Assembly (NCBI GenBank): GCA_943329075.2
Contig: CALQCM020000023.1
Location: forward strand, 1-64,000
Source: Chitinophaga pinensis
GTDB taxonomy: Bacteria; Pseudomonadota; Gammaproteobacteria; Burkholderiales; SG8-41
DNA: 64,000 nucleotides
Direction: 5' to 3'
Shown here: piece by piece, positions 27,087 to 34,669 of the stretch
How positions within the stretch are numbered: the first letter of the stretch is position 1
Layout of the letters: each line of letters begins with the position of its first letter
Notes under the pieces: model-generated
The model's input: the letters and a program-made list of their open reading frames with translations, nothing else
Databases searched by the model: none
Told to the model about the DNA's origin: nothing
Translations under genes and position numbers: made by a program

Positions 27087-28157
27087 ATGACAAAAAGCGC
27101 GCAACAATTCGAGATCCAGTCGCTCGATCATTTCACCGAGTTCGTCTACGAACAGGGCTGGACCGACGGCCTGCCGGTATTCCCGCCAACGCGTGAAGCA
27201 ATTCAGCGCATGGTTGATTACATCGGTCGCGAGCGCGGCGAGGTGCTTGGCAGCATTTATCCCGGCGACGGCGAAGCGACGATCGAAAACGTCGCCGCCA
27301 ACTGCGTAATGGCGGGGTGCCTGCCGGAATACCTGCCCGTGGTGCTGGCGGCAATCGAATCCATCGTCGATCCCGATCTGCCGCTGACGACCACGCAATC
27401 GACCGGTGCCGGTGCGTTGTGCACGATCGTGACGGGCCCGGTGGTCGGCACACTTGGTTTTCGCACACGCGAATGGATTTTCGGACCCAACGGCGGACGC
27501 GCCAATGCAACGATCGGACGCGCGATCCGGCTGATTCTGTGGAATATCGGGCGTGCTCATCCGGGCAAGCTGACCAAGGGTACGATGGGGCATCCGGCGT
27601 CTTGGAGTTACTGCATCGGTGAGGAACAAGAGTTGTCGCCGTGGGCACCGATGCACACGGATTTCGGCATCGACGCCGCCGAGAGCGCAGTGACGGTGCT
27701 GAAGGCGGGCGAACATTCGCAGATCGCCGCGCCGCTCAATACCGTCGGCTTGAACGAATGCATCAACATCCTTGCGCGTGGCATCGGCCGGCCGGGGGTG
27801 ACATCCAGCGGTGGCAAGCGCGCTTTCTTATTTGTCATCAACCCGTCACTGGCGCAGGCTTTTGCCGACGCCGGATACTCACGCGAGAAACTTCGCGGCG
27901 CATTGGCGGAACGCGCGTTCAAATACAGCTATGACTGGCAGAACGACAGCAAGCAGGGTAATGCGGTGCCGGTGGCCGATCCGTATCCGCAGACGCCCAG
28001 CGAACGGCAGACGATGATGGCGCCGGTGTTGCCGGACGAGGTGCTGGTGTGCGTCGGCGGCGGCGTCGCGCCGCGCATGGGGCAATGTGTCGCAATCTCG
28101 AGTCGCAGTTCGGCCGGCAGGCCGTTTTTGACCAAAGCGGTGAAATTTCCGCAATGA
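27087..28157 (+). CDS. MAGC partner-domain protein, homolog of the fused C-terminal domain
   Basis: The 356-residue cytoplasmic protein aligns with residues about 205-500 of the upstream fusion protein: GWTDGLPVFPPT, a conserved Cys in CVMAGCLPEY, TGPVVGTLG, ATIGRAIRLILWNIG and ELSPWAPMH. I do not recognise a characterised family. The invariant Cys in the MAGC motif of both homologs is a good candidate to interact with the Sec residue of the UGSC protein. GGAACGG precedes the ATG; the UGSC selenoprotein gene starts 13 bases after its stop. Here the two domains are separate and in the opposite order from the fusion. Confidence 0.85.
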   Translation: MTKSAQQFEIQSLDHFTEFVYEQGWTDGLPVFPPTREAIQRMVDYIGRERGEVLGSIYPGDGEATIENVAANCVMAGCLPEYLPVVLAAIESIVDPDLPLTTTQSTGAGALCTIVTGPVVGTLGFRTREWIFGPNGGRANATIGRAIRLILWNIGRAHPGKLTKGTMGHPASWSYCIGEEQELSPWAPMHTDFGIDAAESAVTVLKAGEHSQIAAPLNTVGLNECINILARGIGRPGVTSSGGKRAFLFVINPSLAQAFADAGYSREKLRGALAERAFKYSYDWQNDSKQGNAVPVADPYPQTPSERQTMMAPVLPDEVLVCVGGGVAPRMGQCVAISSRSSAGRPFLTKAVKFPQ

Positions 28158-28170
28158 CGGAGAACACAAT

Positions 28171-28704
28171 ATGAATGCATTTACTGTCGTCAGTCCGCTG
28201 GGCGAAGCGCGCAGCGAGCCGCATGCCGAAAAAAAACACCTCGGCAGTGCAATCGGCCGCAAGGCCGGTTTTATCTGGAACCAGTATCCGACGACTAAAG
28301 ACTTCTGGGAACAGTTTGAGAATGCCATCACGCTTTTAGGCAAGCCGCCGGAAGTGCAGCGTGTCTATAAAAAGAACACCTGGATGCCGCTGGAGAAAGA
28401 CCGGTTCATCGAACTCACCGCGCAGGTCGATTATCTGGTCGTCGGTGTCGGTGCCTGAGGGTCCTGCACCGGTGCCGCCGTGCGCGACGCGATTGCAGCC
28501 TGGAAACTCGGAATACCCGCCGTTGTTCTGGTACACGAGCCATTTGCGACGATTGCGAAAGTGCAGGCCGAAACGCTTGGCGCGCGTGATCCTCTGATCG
28601 TCGTTTACAAGCAGGACGCGCCGGCATTCGAGTCAACGCAGCAGGTCGCCGACAAGGCGCGTGATGTTGCCGCCGAGGTATTGAGGTGTCTGGGAACGGC
28701 ATGA
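28171..28704 (+). CDS. UGSC-family selenoprotein
   Basis: Reading the TGA at 28456-28458 as selenocysteine gives a 177-residue protein with Sec at residue 96 in the family motif GVGA-U-GSC-TGAA. The first 95 residues (VVSPLG, KAGFIWNQYP) and the part after the TGA (WKLGIPAVVLVHEPF, VADKARDVAAEVLR) are both needed for the fold, and the frame stays open. UGSC proteins are a known bacterial (seleno)protein family of unknown function, with Cys replacing Sec in many members. CGGAG precedes the ATG. The stop overlaps the next Bug gene start (ATGA). No signal peptide, so it acts in the cytoplasm. Confidence 0.9.
28459..28497 (+). promoter_or_regulatory. Candidate bacterial SECIS element (weaker)
   Basis: TGCCGC (28473-28478) can pair with GCG and GCA (28489-28491 and 28495-28497) around a 3-base AUU bulge, with apical loop CGTGCGCGAC starting 21 bases after the TGA. 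Alternative folds such as TGCAC/GTGCG nearer the TGA compete, so a folding calculation is needed. Confidence 0.5.
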
Positions 28705-29681
28705 GCAAGCGGCGCGCAAGCGTATCGTTGCATTGTTTTGCTGTCAGTGGTTTGGCGGCGGCACTCGCGCTGGCGGATGGCGGCACGGCCTGCGCGCAGG
28801 CGTTTCCCGGCAAGCCCTTGCGCATCGTCACCTCCGAGGTCGGTGGCGGTAATGACGTGCAGGCACGTCTCGTCGCGCAGGGGCTGACTGCGGCGTTGGG
28901 CCAGCAGGTGGTGGTGGAAAACCGGCCGAGCGGCGTAGTGCCCGGGGAGATCGTGTCGAAGGCGCCGGCGGATGGCTATACGCTGCTTTTTTACAACAAC
29001 ACGTTCTGGCTCGCCTCGCTGATCCAGAAAACACCATACGACGCATTGCGCGATTTTGCGCCGGTGACCGTCGTGACAAAAGTGCCCAATGTGCTGGTGG
29101 TCAATCCGGCGTTGCCGGTGAAATCCGTTGCAGATCTGGTTGCGCTGGCTGCGGCGAAACCGGGTGCGCTCAATTACGGTTCGGCTGGCACCGGCGCGTC
29201 CAATCATCTGGCGGGGGAATTGTTCAAAAACATGGCGCACGTCGACATCGTGCGCATCAATTACAAAGGCGCGGGTCCGGCGCTGACCGCATTGTTGACG
29301 GGCGAATTGCAGTTGATGTTTCCGACCGCGGGCGCGGCAGTACCGCACGTGAGGGCCGGGCGCGTCAAAGCGCTGGCGGTCACGAGTGCGGAACCGACAG
29401 CGTTGTTTGCCGGATTGCCGACGATGGCCGCCAGCCTGCCCGGTTATGAATCGATGTCGATTTACGGAATATTCGTACCGGCCGGGACGCCGCGCAGCAC
29501 TATCAACCGTCTCAACACGGAAATTGTGCGCTTTCTGCGCCTCCCGTCAGTGCGCGAGCGCTTCTTTAACGCAGGTATGGAGACGTCGAGCGGCACGCCG
29601 GAGCAGCTATTTGCTGCGGTAAAGTCCGATTTGCTGCGCACCGGCAAGATCATCAAGGATGCTGGCATACGCGGCGAATGA
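28701..29681 (+). CDS. Bug/TctC solute-binding protein, last gene of selenoprotein operon
   Basis: The 326-residue exported protein has a signal peptide ending near TACA|QAFP and belongs to the Bug subgroup with ligand loop TSEVGGGNDVQAR and ENRPSG in place of PGGGTD/DNRPGA. The ATG at 28701 overlaps the UGSC stop by four bases; a GTG at 28686 is less likely. It ends the six-gene operon. The difference in ligand loop from the two other Bug proteins in the operon suggests distinct substrates or stereoisomers. Confidence 0.91.
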   Translation: MSKRRASVSLHCFAVSGLAAALALADGGTACAQAFPGKPLRIVTSEVGGGNDVQARLVAQGLTAALGQQVVVENRPSGVVPGEIVSKAPADGYTLLFYNNTFWLASLIQKTPYDALRDFAPVTVVTKVPNVLVVNPALPVKSVADLVALAAAKPGALNYGSAGTGASNHLAGELFKNMAHVDIVRINYKGAGPALTALLTGELQLMFPTAGAAVPHVRAGRVKALAVTSAEPTALFAGLPTMAASLPGYESMSIYGIFVPAGTPRSTINRLNTEIVRFLRLPSVRERFFNAGMETSSGTPEQLFAAVKSDLLRTGKIIKDAGIRGE

Positions 29682-29732
29682 ACGACTGTATTTCCTGATG
29701 CCGCCAGCGCATTCAAATCGCAATCATAAAAT

Positions 29733-29756
29733 GGCGCGCGGGCCGAAGCCCGCGCA
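29733..29756 (-). terminator. Hairpin terminator
   Basis: GCGCGGGC (29736-29743) and GCCCGCGC (29748-29755) pair around CGAA. On the minus strand it is followed by a short T run (ATTTTATG), so it probably ends the dienelactone hydrolase transcript. Confidence 0.6.
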
Positions 29757-29792
29757 CCGTCCGACCATTATTCCAAAATCCGCGGAGTCTGG

Positions 29793-30683
29793 TTATCCCC
29801 GCACGTGTTTGGCAAAAAACGCCAGTGTGCGGCTCCATGCCAGATCGGCCGCGGCCTTGTCGTAACGCGGCGTGGTGTCGTTATTGAAGCCGTGGTTCAC
29901 GTTCGCATAGATGTAGGCTTCGTATGATTTGTTGTTGGCTTTCAACGCCGCTTCGAGCGCCGGCCAGCCGGCGTTGATGCGTTCGTCGAGGCCGGCATAG
30001 TGGATCTGCAGCGGCGATTTTATTTTTGCCACGTCTGCTGCCGCTGGTTGCGCGCCATAGAAGGGCACAGAGGCGAGCAGATCGGGCATGCGCGTGGCAA
30101 AAATATTACAGATGCCGCCGCCAAAACAAAAACCGACGGCGCCGAGGCGGCCGTTCGATTCGGCGTGTGTCTTCACGTAGTTGGCGCCGGCGGTCAGGTC
30201 TTCGAGACGTTTGGCCGGATCGAGCGTGCCGAAGAGTTTGACTGCAGCCTCTTCCTCGCCGGGATAGCCGCCCAGCGGCGTCAGTGCGTCGGGCGCGAAG
30301 GCGATATAGTTTTCAAGCGCGATGCGGCGGGTGATGTCTTCGATGTGCGGATTCAGGCCGCGGTTTTCGTGGATGACGACGATCGCCGGCAGCTTGCCGC
30401 TGGCCTTGGCCGGGCGCACGAGGTAACCCTTGATCTTGCCGTTGCCCTGCGGCGAGTCATACTCGACGAATTCGGCCTTGATGCGCGGATCGTTCTTGGC
30501 GACCTGTTGCGCCATGGCGTAATTCGGGCGCAATGCTTCGAGCATGGCGGCGGCGGAAAAGCCACCCACCGCGTATTTGGCCGCGCCGTCGAGAAATTCG
30601 CGGCGGTCGAGCATGCCGTGTACGTAGCCGTCGAACAGTTTCAACACTTCCTGCGGAAAATCGGTGGCTTTCAGGCGTTCCAT
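29793..30683 (-). CDS. Dienelactone hydrolase family protein
   Basis: The 296-residue alpha/beta hydrolase has the dienelactone hydrolase triad: nucleophile Cys in GFCFGGG, Asp in AGLDERI and His in VNHGFN, with the supporting Glu in IHENRG. These enzymes open unsaturated lactones in aromatic catabolism. Near the N-terminus a twin-arginine-like RREFL with a hydrophobic stretch (about residues 27-50) suggests Tat export or membrane attachment. GGGGGA nine bases upstream supports the ATG at 30683 over those at 30692 and 30722. It is divergent from an exported VOC protein gene. Confidence 0.9.
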   Translation of the reverse strand: MERLKATDFPQEVLKLFDGYVHGMLDRREFLDGAAKYAVGGFSAAAMLEALRPNYAMAQQVAKNDPRIKAEFVEYDSPQGNGKIKGYLVRPAKASGKLPAIVVIHENRGLNPHIEDITRRIALENYIAFAPDALTPLGGYPGEEEAAVKLFGTLDPAKRLEDLTAGANYVKTHAESNGRLGAVGFCFGGGICNIFATRMPDLLASVPFYGAQPAAADVAKIKSPLQIHYAGLDERINAGWPALEAALKANNKSYEAYIYANVNHGFNNDTTPRYDKAAADLAWSRTLAFFAKHVRG

Positions 30684-30851
30684 GATCAGCATTCCCCCGG
30701 TGATTGTTATAGGAACGCGCATGGTAAATCGAAATCCGGCTCACGCCTAGTCCGTGCGCTGCGGCGCTCGGCACCGCGTAAACGGCCGTTGCGGGCGCTG
30801 GGCTATACTGTTCTCGCGACGCCACCGGTGTCGTCCACGGGGGAGAAAAAG

Positions 30852-31667
30852 ATGAAAAATCTGTCGAAGCAGATGCTTGCCGCGTTGTTTGCACTGTTGA
30901 TCTCGGCGGGCGCGCCGGCGCAACCGATGCCGTTCAACGAGGCCGGTGTGACGATGGGGCACTGGCACCTGAATTCGCGCGATGTCGAGGCAAACAAGAA
31001 AATTTTCGTCGGCATGGGCGGCGTGGCCTCGAAGCCGGGTGACTTCGATATCGTGGTGTTTCCCGGTCTGATGATCATTCTGCATTTGCGGCCGGGTTCG
31101 CCGCCGGCCAGCGGGCCGACCGAGGGCAGCGTCATCAACCATGTCGGTTTAATCGTGCAGAACGTGCAGGAATCGGTGGCGCGCTGGAAGGCCGCTGGTG
31201 TGCCGGTCGTGCCCGGCAACAACCACCGTCTTGATCAGGCCTACGTCAACATGCCGGACGGTTTGCGCATCGAGGTGCTCGAAGACAGGGCACAGAAACA
31301 GCTGATCCAGCACGAGCACGTGCACTTCTTTTTGCCCGAGGCGGTGATTGCGCAAAGCCAGGCCTGGTATGCGAAACACTTCGGCGCGAAACCCGGCGTG
31401 CGCAACGATGCGCCGGTGGCCGATCTGCCCGGTGTGCAACTGCGTTTCGCCAAGACCGACAAGCCGATGGTGCCGACGCGCGGACGCATTCTCGATCACA
31501 TCGGCTTCGACGTGAAAGACCTCAAGGCCTTCCTCGCCAAGCTCGAAGCCGACGGCATCAAGATCGAACGGCCCTACACGTTCAATGAGAAGACCGGCGA
31601 AGCGCTGGCCTTCATCAGCGACCCGTGGGGCGTGTCGATCGAGCTGAACCAGCGCCGCCCGCAATAA
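30852..31667 (+). CDS. Exported VOC (glyoxalase/dioxygenase-fold) protein
   Basis: The 271-residue protein has two vicinal-oxygen-chelate half-modules (about residues 35-135 and 145-265) behind a clear signal peptide (GAPA|QPMP near residue 24). VOC enzymes such as glyoxalase I and extradiol dioxygenases bind a metal with His and Glu; GHWHLNS, NHVGLIV, HEHVHFF and DHIGFDV supply candidate ligands. Export of this fold is less common. GGGAGAAAAAG precedes the ATG, and TATACT at 30804-30809 may be a -10 element. A D-2-hydroxyacid dehydrogenase gene converges on it. Confidence 0.87.
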   Translation: MKNLSKQMLAALFALLISAGAPAQPMPFNEAGVTMGHWHLNSRDVEANKKIFVGMGGVASKPGDFDIVVFPGLMIILHLRPGSPPASGPTEGSVINHVGLIVQNVQESVARWKAAGVPVVPGNNHRLDQAYVNMPDGLRIEVLEDRAQKQLIQHEHVHFFLPEAVIAQSQAWYAKHFGAKPGVRNDAPVADLPGVQLRFAKTDKPMVPTRGRILDHIGFDVKDLKAFLAKLEADGIKIERPYTFNEKTGEALAFISDPWGVSIELNQRRPQ

Positions 31668-31682
31668 GCGCGGCGCCGCCGG

Positions 31683-32666
31683 TTATTTTTTCGCCAGCAC
31701 TTCGGGATTGAGCACGTTGACCGGATTGCCCGCTGCATAAGCGAGGATCTGCTCGACGCCGCCGGCGTAGACCGCTTCATAGCTGGTTTTTTCGTTGTAA
31801 CCGAGATGCGGCGTGCACAGGGCGTTTTTCATTTTCAGCAGCGGATGATTGCCGCCAAGCACCGGCTCGTCTTCGAAAACATCCACTGCGGCGAAACCGG
31901 GGCGGCCCTGTTTCAGCGCGGCGACCAGTGCGCCGTCTTCGATGATGGGCGCGCGGCTGGTGTTGACGAGCAATGCGGTTGGTTTCATGCGCGCGAGGTC
32001 GGCGGCGGTGATGATGCCGCGCGTGGCGTCGTTCGACAGGATGTGCAGGCTGATGATGTCGGATTGTGCGAAAAAGGCCTCGCGGCTTTCTGCAACTTCG
32101 AAGCCTTCCTCCCGGGCCTTGGCGAGCGAACCTTCGCGGCCCCAGCAGATCACCTTCATGCCGAAGGCGCGGCCAACGCGCGCCACGCCGCTGCCGATGC
32201 GGCCGAATGAATAGATTCCAAGCGTGTTGCCATTAAGGCGCGTGCCGATGGTGGTGTGCCAATGGCCTTGTTTAAACTGCTCAACTTCATACGGCAGATG
32301 GCGCTGCGCGGCGAGGATCAGTGCCCACGCCAGTTCGCCGGTGACGGTGTAGGGGCTTTTGCCTTCGTGGCCGCCGGCCGACACCAGTATGCCCAGATCG
32401 GTGCAGGCCTTGACATCGAGGTGGCTGACGTTGCGGCCGGTCTGGCTGATGAACTTGAGCTGCGGCAGCTGTTTGAGGATGTCGCGGGTGATGTTGACGC
32501 GTTGCTGGGTCAGCAGCAGCGTGTCAAAGCCTTTAACCTGTTCGACCACGCGCGCCGGATCGGTGTAAGGGTCGTTGTAGATGACGACCTCATGGCCCTG
32601 CAGTTTCGGAAAGGCGCGCGTCTTGCGCAGCGCGTCAGCGTAGTCGTGGATGACGGCGATTTTCAT
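31683..32666 (-). CDS. D-2-hydroxyacid dehydrogenase family protein
   Basis: The 327-residue NAD-dependent enzyme has a Rossmann motif IYSFGRIGSG, catalytic Arg in NTSRAP, Glu in DVFEDEP and His in TPHLGY. It is related to formate and phosphoglycerate dehydrogenases but lacks features that would fix the substrate. ATG 32666 gives a clean N-terminus (MKIAVIHDYAD); the longer frame from 32726 is upstream sequence. It is convergent with the VOC gene 15 bases away and preceded by a repeat-rich gap. Confidence 0.88.
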   Translation of the reverse strand: MKIAVIHDYADALRKTRAFPKLQGHEVVIYNDPYTDPARVVEQVKGFDTLLLTQQRVNITRDILKQLPQLKFISQTGRNVSHLDVKACTDLGILVSAGGHEGKSPYTVTGELAWALILAAQRHLPYEVEQFKQGHWHTTIGTRLNGNTLGIYSFGRIGSGVARVGRAFGMKVICWGREGSLAKAREEGFEVAESREAFFAQSDIISLHILSNDATRGIITAADLARMKPTALLVNTSRAPIIEDGALVAALKQGRPGFAAVDVFEDEPVLGGNHPLLKMKNALCTPHLGYNEKTSYEAVYAGGVEQILAYAAGNPVNVLNPEVLAKK

Positions 32667-33014
32667 GCGGTGCTTTCGAAGATTGCGGAGAGCGGCAAGA
32701 ATAACGACGCGCGAGGCGATGGTCAAACGCGACGTGATTGTTAATGCGGGAACGCGTGGAAAAAATAATCGTCATTCCCGCGCGAACGGGAATCCAGGTT
32801 TTTGTCGCAAGGGAAGGGAGGTGCTTCGACCCCGGGTTACACTGCGTTTCGTCCGGGCGACAAGACCTCGCTTAAATTCGTAGCCCGGAAGGAGCGCAGC
32901 GTATTCCGGGACGGGTGTTCGCATACGTCGCGAATCGACGGCGACTTCCTGGATTCCCGCTTGCGCGGGAATGACGGAAAATGGGTGCGATCGGTAATTG
33001 AATGGAGGTGCCGG
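32667..33014. other. Divergent intergenic region with repeats
   Basis: The 348 bases contain REP-type units at 32770-32797 and 32952-32976 and the GTAGCCCGGAAGGAGCGC element at 32880-32912. A long in-frame leader of the downstream Bug gene through this region is repeat sequence, not coding. Confidence 0.6.
32880..32912. repeat. GTAGCCCGGAAGGAGCGCAGCG-type repeat
   Basis: Second copy of the element at 5549-5580, flanked here by REP units that face each other. Confidence 0.75.
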
Positions 33015-33983
33015 GTGAATTCGAGTTGCGCAACGCATATCGCATGGTTGATGTTTGCTTTTTCTGCGAATGCCGCGTTTGCGCAGAACTATCCGTCGCG
33101 CCCGATCCGTCTGGTGATTCCGTTTTCGCCGGGCGGTGCGACCGACGTGCCGGGGCGCCTCATCACGCAGAAGCTGGCCGAAACCTTCGGCCAGCAGATC
33201 ATTGTCGACAACCGGCCGGGCGCGGGTAGCGCCATCGGCTCGGAGATCGTGGCGCGCGCGCAACCCGACGGCTACACGCTGCTGCTGACCGGCACGCCGT
33301 TCGCCGTGATACCCGCGTTGTATCCGAAGCTGTCGTTCGATCCGGCACAGGATTTCGCGCCGGTGATGCAGGTCGCACTGGCGCCCAACGTGCTGGTGGT
33401 GCATCCGTCGTTGCCGGTGCGTTCGGTCAAAGAGTTGATCGCGCTGGCGCAGGCGCAGCCGGGAAAAATCAATTACGCCTCGGGCGGTACCGGCGGCGCG
33501 CAGCATCTGTTCGCCTCGCTGTTCATGACGATGGCGAAGATTAATCTTACGCACATTCCCTACAAAGGCAGTGGCCCGGCCACCGCCGATCTGCTCGGCG
33601 GCCACGTCAAGGTCGGCCTGCCCGGCATCAGCATCGCAATTCCGCATGCGAGGGCCGGCCGCATGATGCCGCTGGCCGTCACCAGTGCGCGCCGCGCGCC
33701 GCAGATGCCCGATGTGCCGACCATCGATGAGGCCGGCGTGCCCGGTTACGACGCGGCGGTATGGTTCGGCATCTTTGCGCCGAAGGGCACGCCGCCAGCG
33801 CAGATCGCGCGGCTGCACGATGAAATTGTCCGGGTCATCCGGCTGCCCGAGGTTGAAAATGGCTATCTGCTGTCCGGCAATCTCGCCGTCACCTCGCGGC
33901 CGGAAGAATTCGCTGCGTTCATACGCAATGAAATCGTCAAGTGGGGGCGCGTCGTGCGCGAGGCGAAAATCCAGGGTGAGTGA
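33015..33983 (+). CDS. Bug/TctC family solute-binding protein
   Basis: The 322-residue exported protein starts at GTG 33015, six bases after GGAGG (33004-33008). This start gives a proper signal peptide ending AAFA|QNYP, whereas the open frame runs upstream through repeats. The ligand loop is FSPGGATDVPGR with DNRPGAGS and QPDGYTLL. It is not part of an operon; a small zinc-ribbon gene follows 217 bases later. Confidence 0.9.
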   Translation: MNSSCATHIAWLMFAFSANAAFAQNYPSRPIRLVIPFSPGGATDVPGRLITQKLAETFGQQIIVDNRPGAGSAIGSEIVARAQPDGYTLLLTGTPFAVIPALYPKLSFDPAQDFAPVMQVALAPNVLVVHPSLPVRSVKELIALAQAQPGKINYASGGTGGAQHLFASLFMTMAKINLTHIPYKGSGPATADLLGGHVKVGLPGISIAIPHARAGRMMPLAVTSARRAPQMPDVPTIDEAGVPGYDAAVWFGIFAPKGTPPAQIARLHDEIVRVIRLPEVENGYLLSGNLAVTSRPEEFAAFIRNEIVKWGRVVREAKIQGE

Positions 33984-34200
33984 GTGCCCGCGCAGAATTC
34001 CGCCACATGGCAGCCGCGTGCCGGATGAACACGGACACGGGATGTCGGGATAATGGAACCGGTGTCCACGTGGCGGTGATGTAGGCAGGGGCAGCCGGAC
34101 ACCTCGGGGGCTATCGCCGGCCCCGCACCGATTCAACGGCGACAACCACCGATACGGGCTATGATGCCCGTCTGACCATCGCGCGGAGCGGCTTCACGGT

Positions 34201-34383
34201 ATGAGCAAGGATCCATCGAAGATTAAGCGCTGCCCGGCCTGCAAGCGCCTGGCTGACGCCCCTAGCATGCGGCCGTTGTCGCGCTCCGACCAGAGCGGTG
34301 TGCGGTTTGTCTGTCTCGACTGTTTTACCGAGGGTATGGCGCAGCAAAAAAGCGCCGCCGCTACGCGCAAAAACCATGCTTGA
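34201..34383 (+). CDS. Small four-cysteine protein, possible zinc ribbon
   Basis: The 60-residue basic protein has two CxxC knuckles (CPAC at residues 11-14 and CLDC at 38-41), the spacing of a small zinc ribbon. Such proteins may bind nucleic acid or a protein partner. TATGAT at 34160-34165 may be a -10 element. It is followed by another small basic gene at 34462. No named family was recognised. Confidence 0.6.
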   Translation: MSKDPSKIKRCPACKRLADAPSMRPLSRSDQSGVRFVCLDCFTEGMAQQKSAAATRKNHA

Positions 34384-34461
34384 TGTGCGCCGTTACATTG
34401 TTAGAGCACGAAAGGGCGAAATAGCATAAAGTCGGAGGCTCCAACCGAAAGGATCCACCAA

Positions 34462-34635
34462 TTGGCAAAGCCAAACTACTCGTTCCAGAAACGCCAGCGC
34501 GAAATCGCCAAGAAACAGAAGAAAGAAGAAAAACGCCTGCGCAAGACCGGCCCGGAAGACCAGGCGCCCGGTGACGTTGCACAGGAAGGCGTTGCACCAC
34601 CGCCGCCACCGGCGGAAATCAAGCCCGCAGAGTAG
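34462..34635 (+). CDS. Small highly charged protein (MAKPNYSFQKRQ type)
   Basis: This 57-residue gene begins with TTG, with AAAGGA at 34448-34453 as ribosome site. The product opens with AKPNYSFQKRQREIAKKQKK, a lysine-rich helical segment, and ends in a proline-rich acidic tail. The N-terminal sequence resembles a short conserved protein found across betaproteobacteria; function unknown, but an RNA- or ribosome-linked role would fit its charge. It lies 78 bases after the zinc-ribbon gene. Confidence 0.65.
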   Translation: MAKPNYSFQKRQREIAKKQKKEEKRLRKTGPEDQAPGDVAQEGVAPPPPPAEIKPAE

Positions 34636-34669
34636 TCCGGCGCGCGGCAACCCGCCGCGCCGAAGCGGC

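Noticed and set aside
30000..30851. Long in-frame leader before the VOC gene
   Set aside because: It is antisense to the dienelactone hydrolase gene. The ribosome site and signal peptide place the start at 30852.
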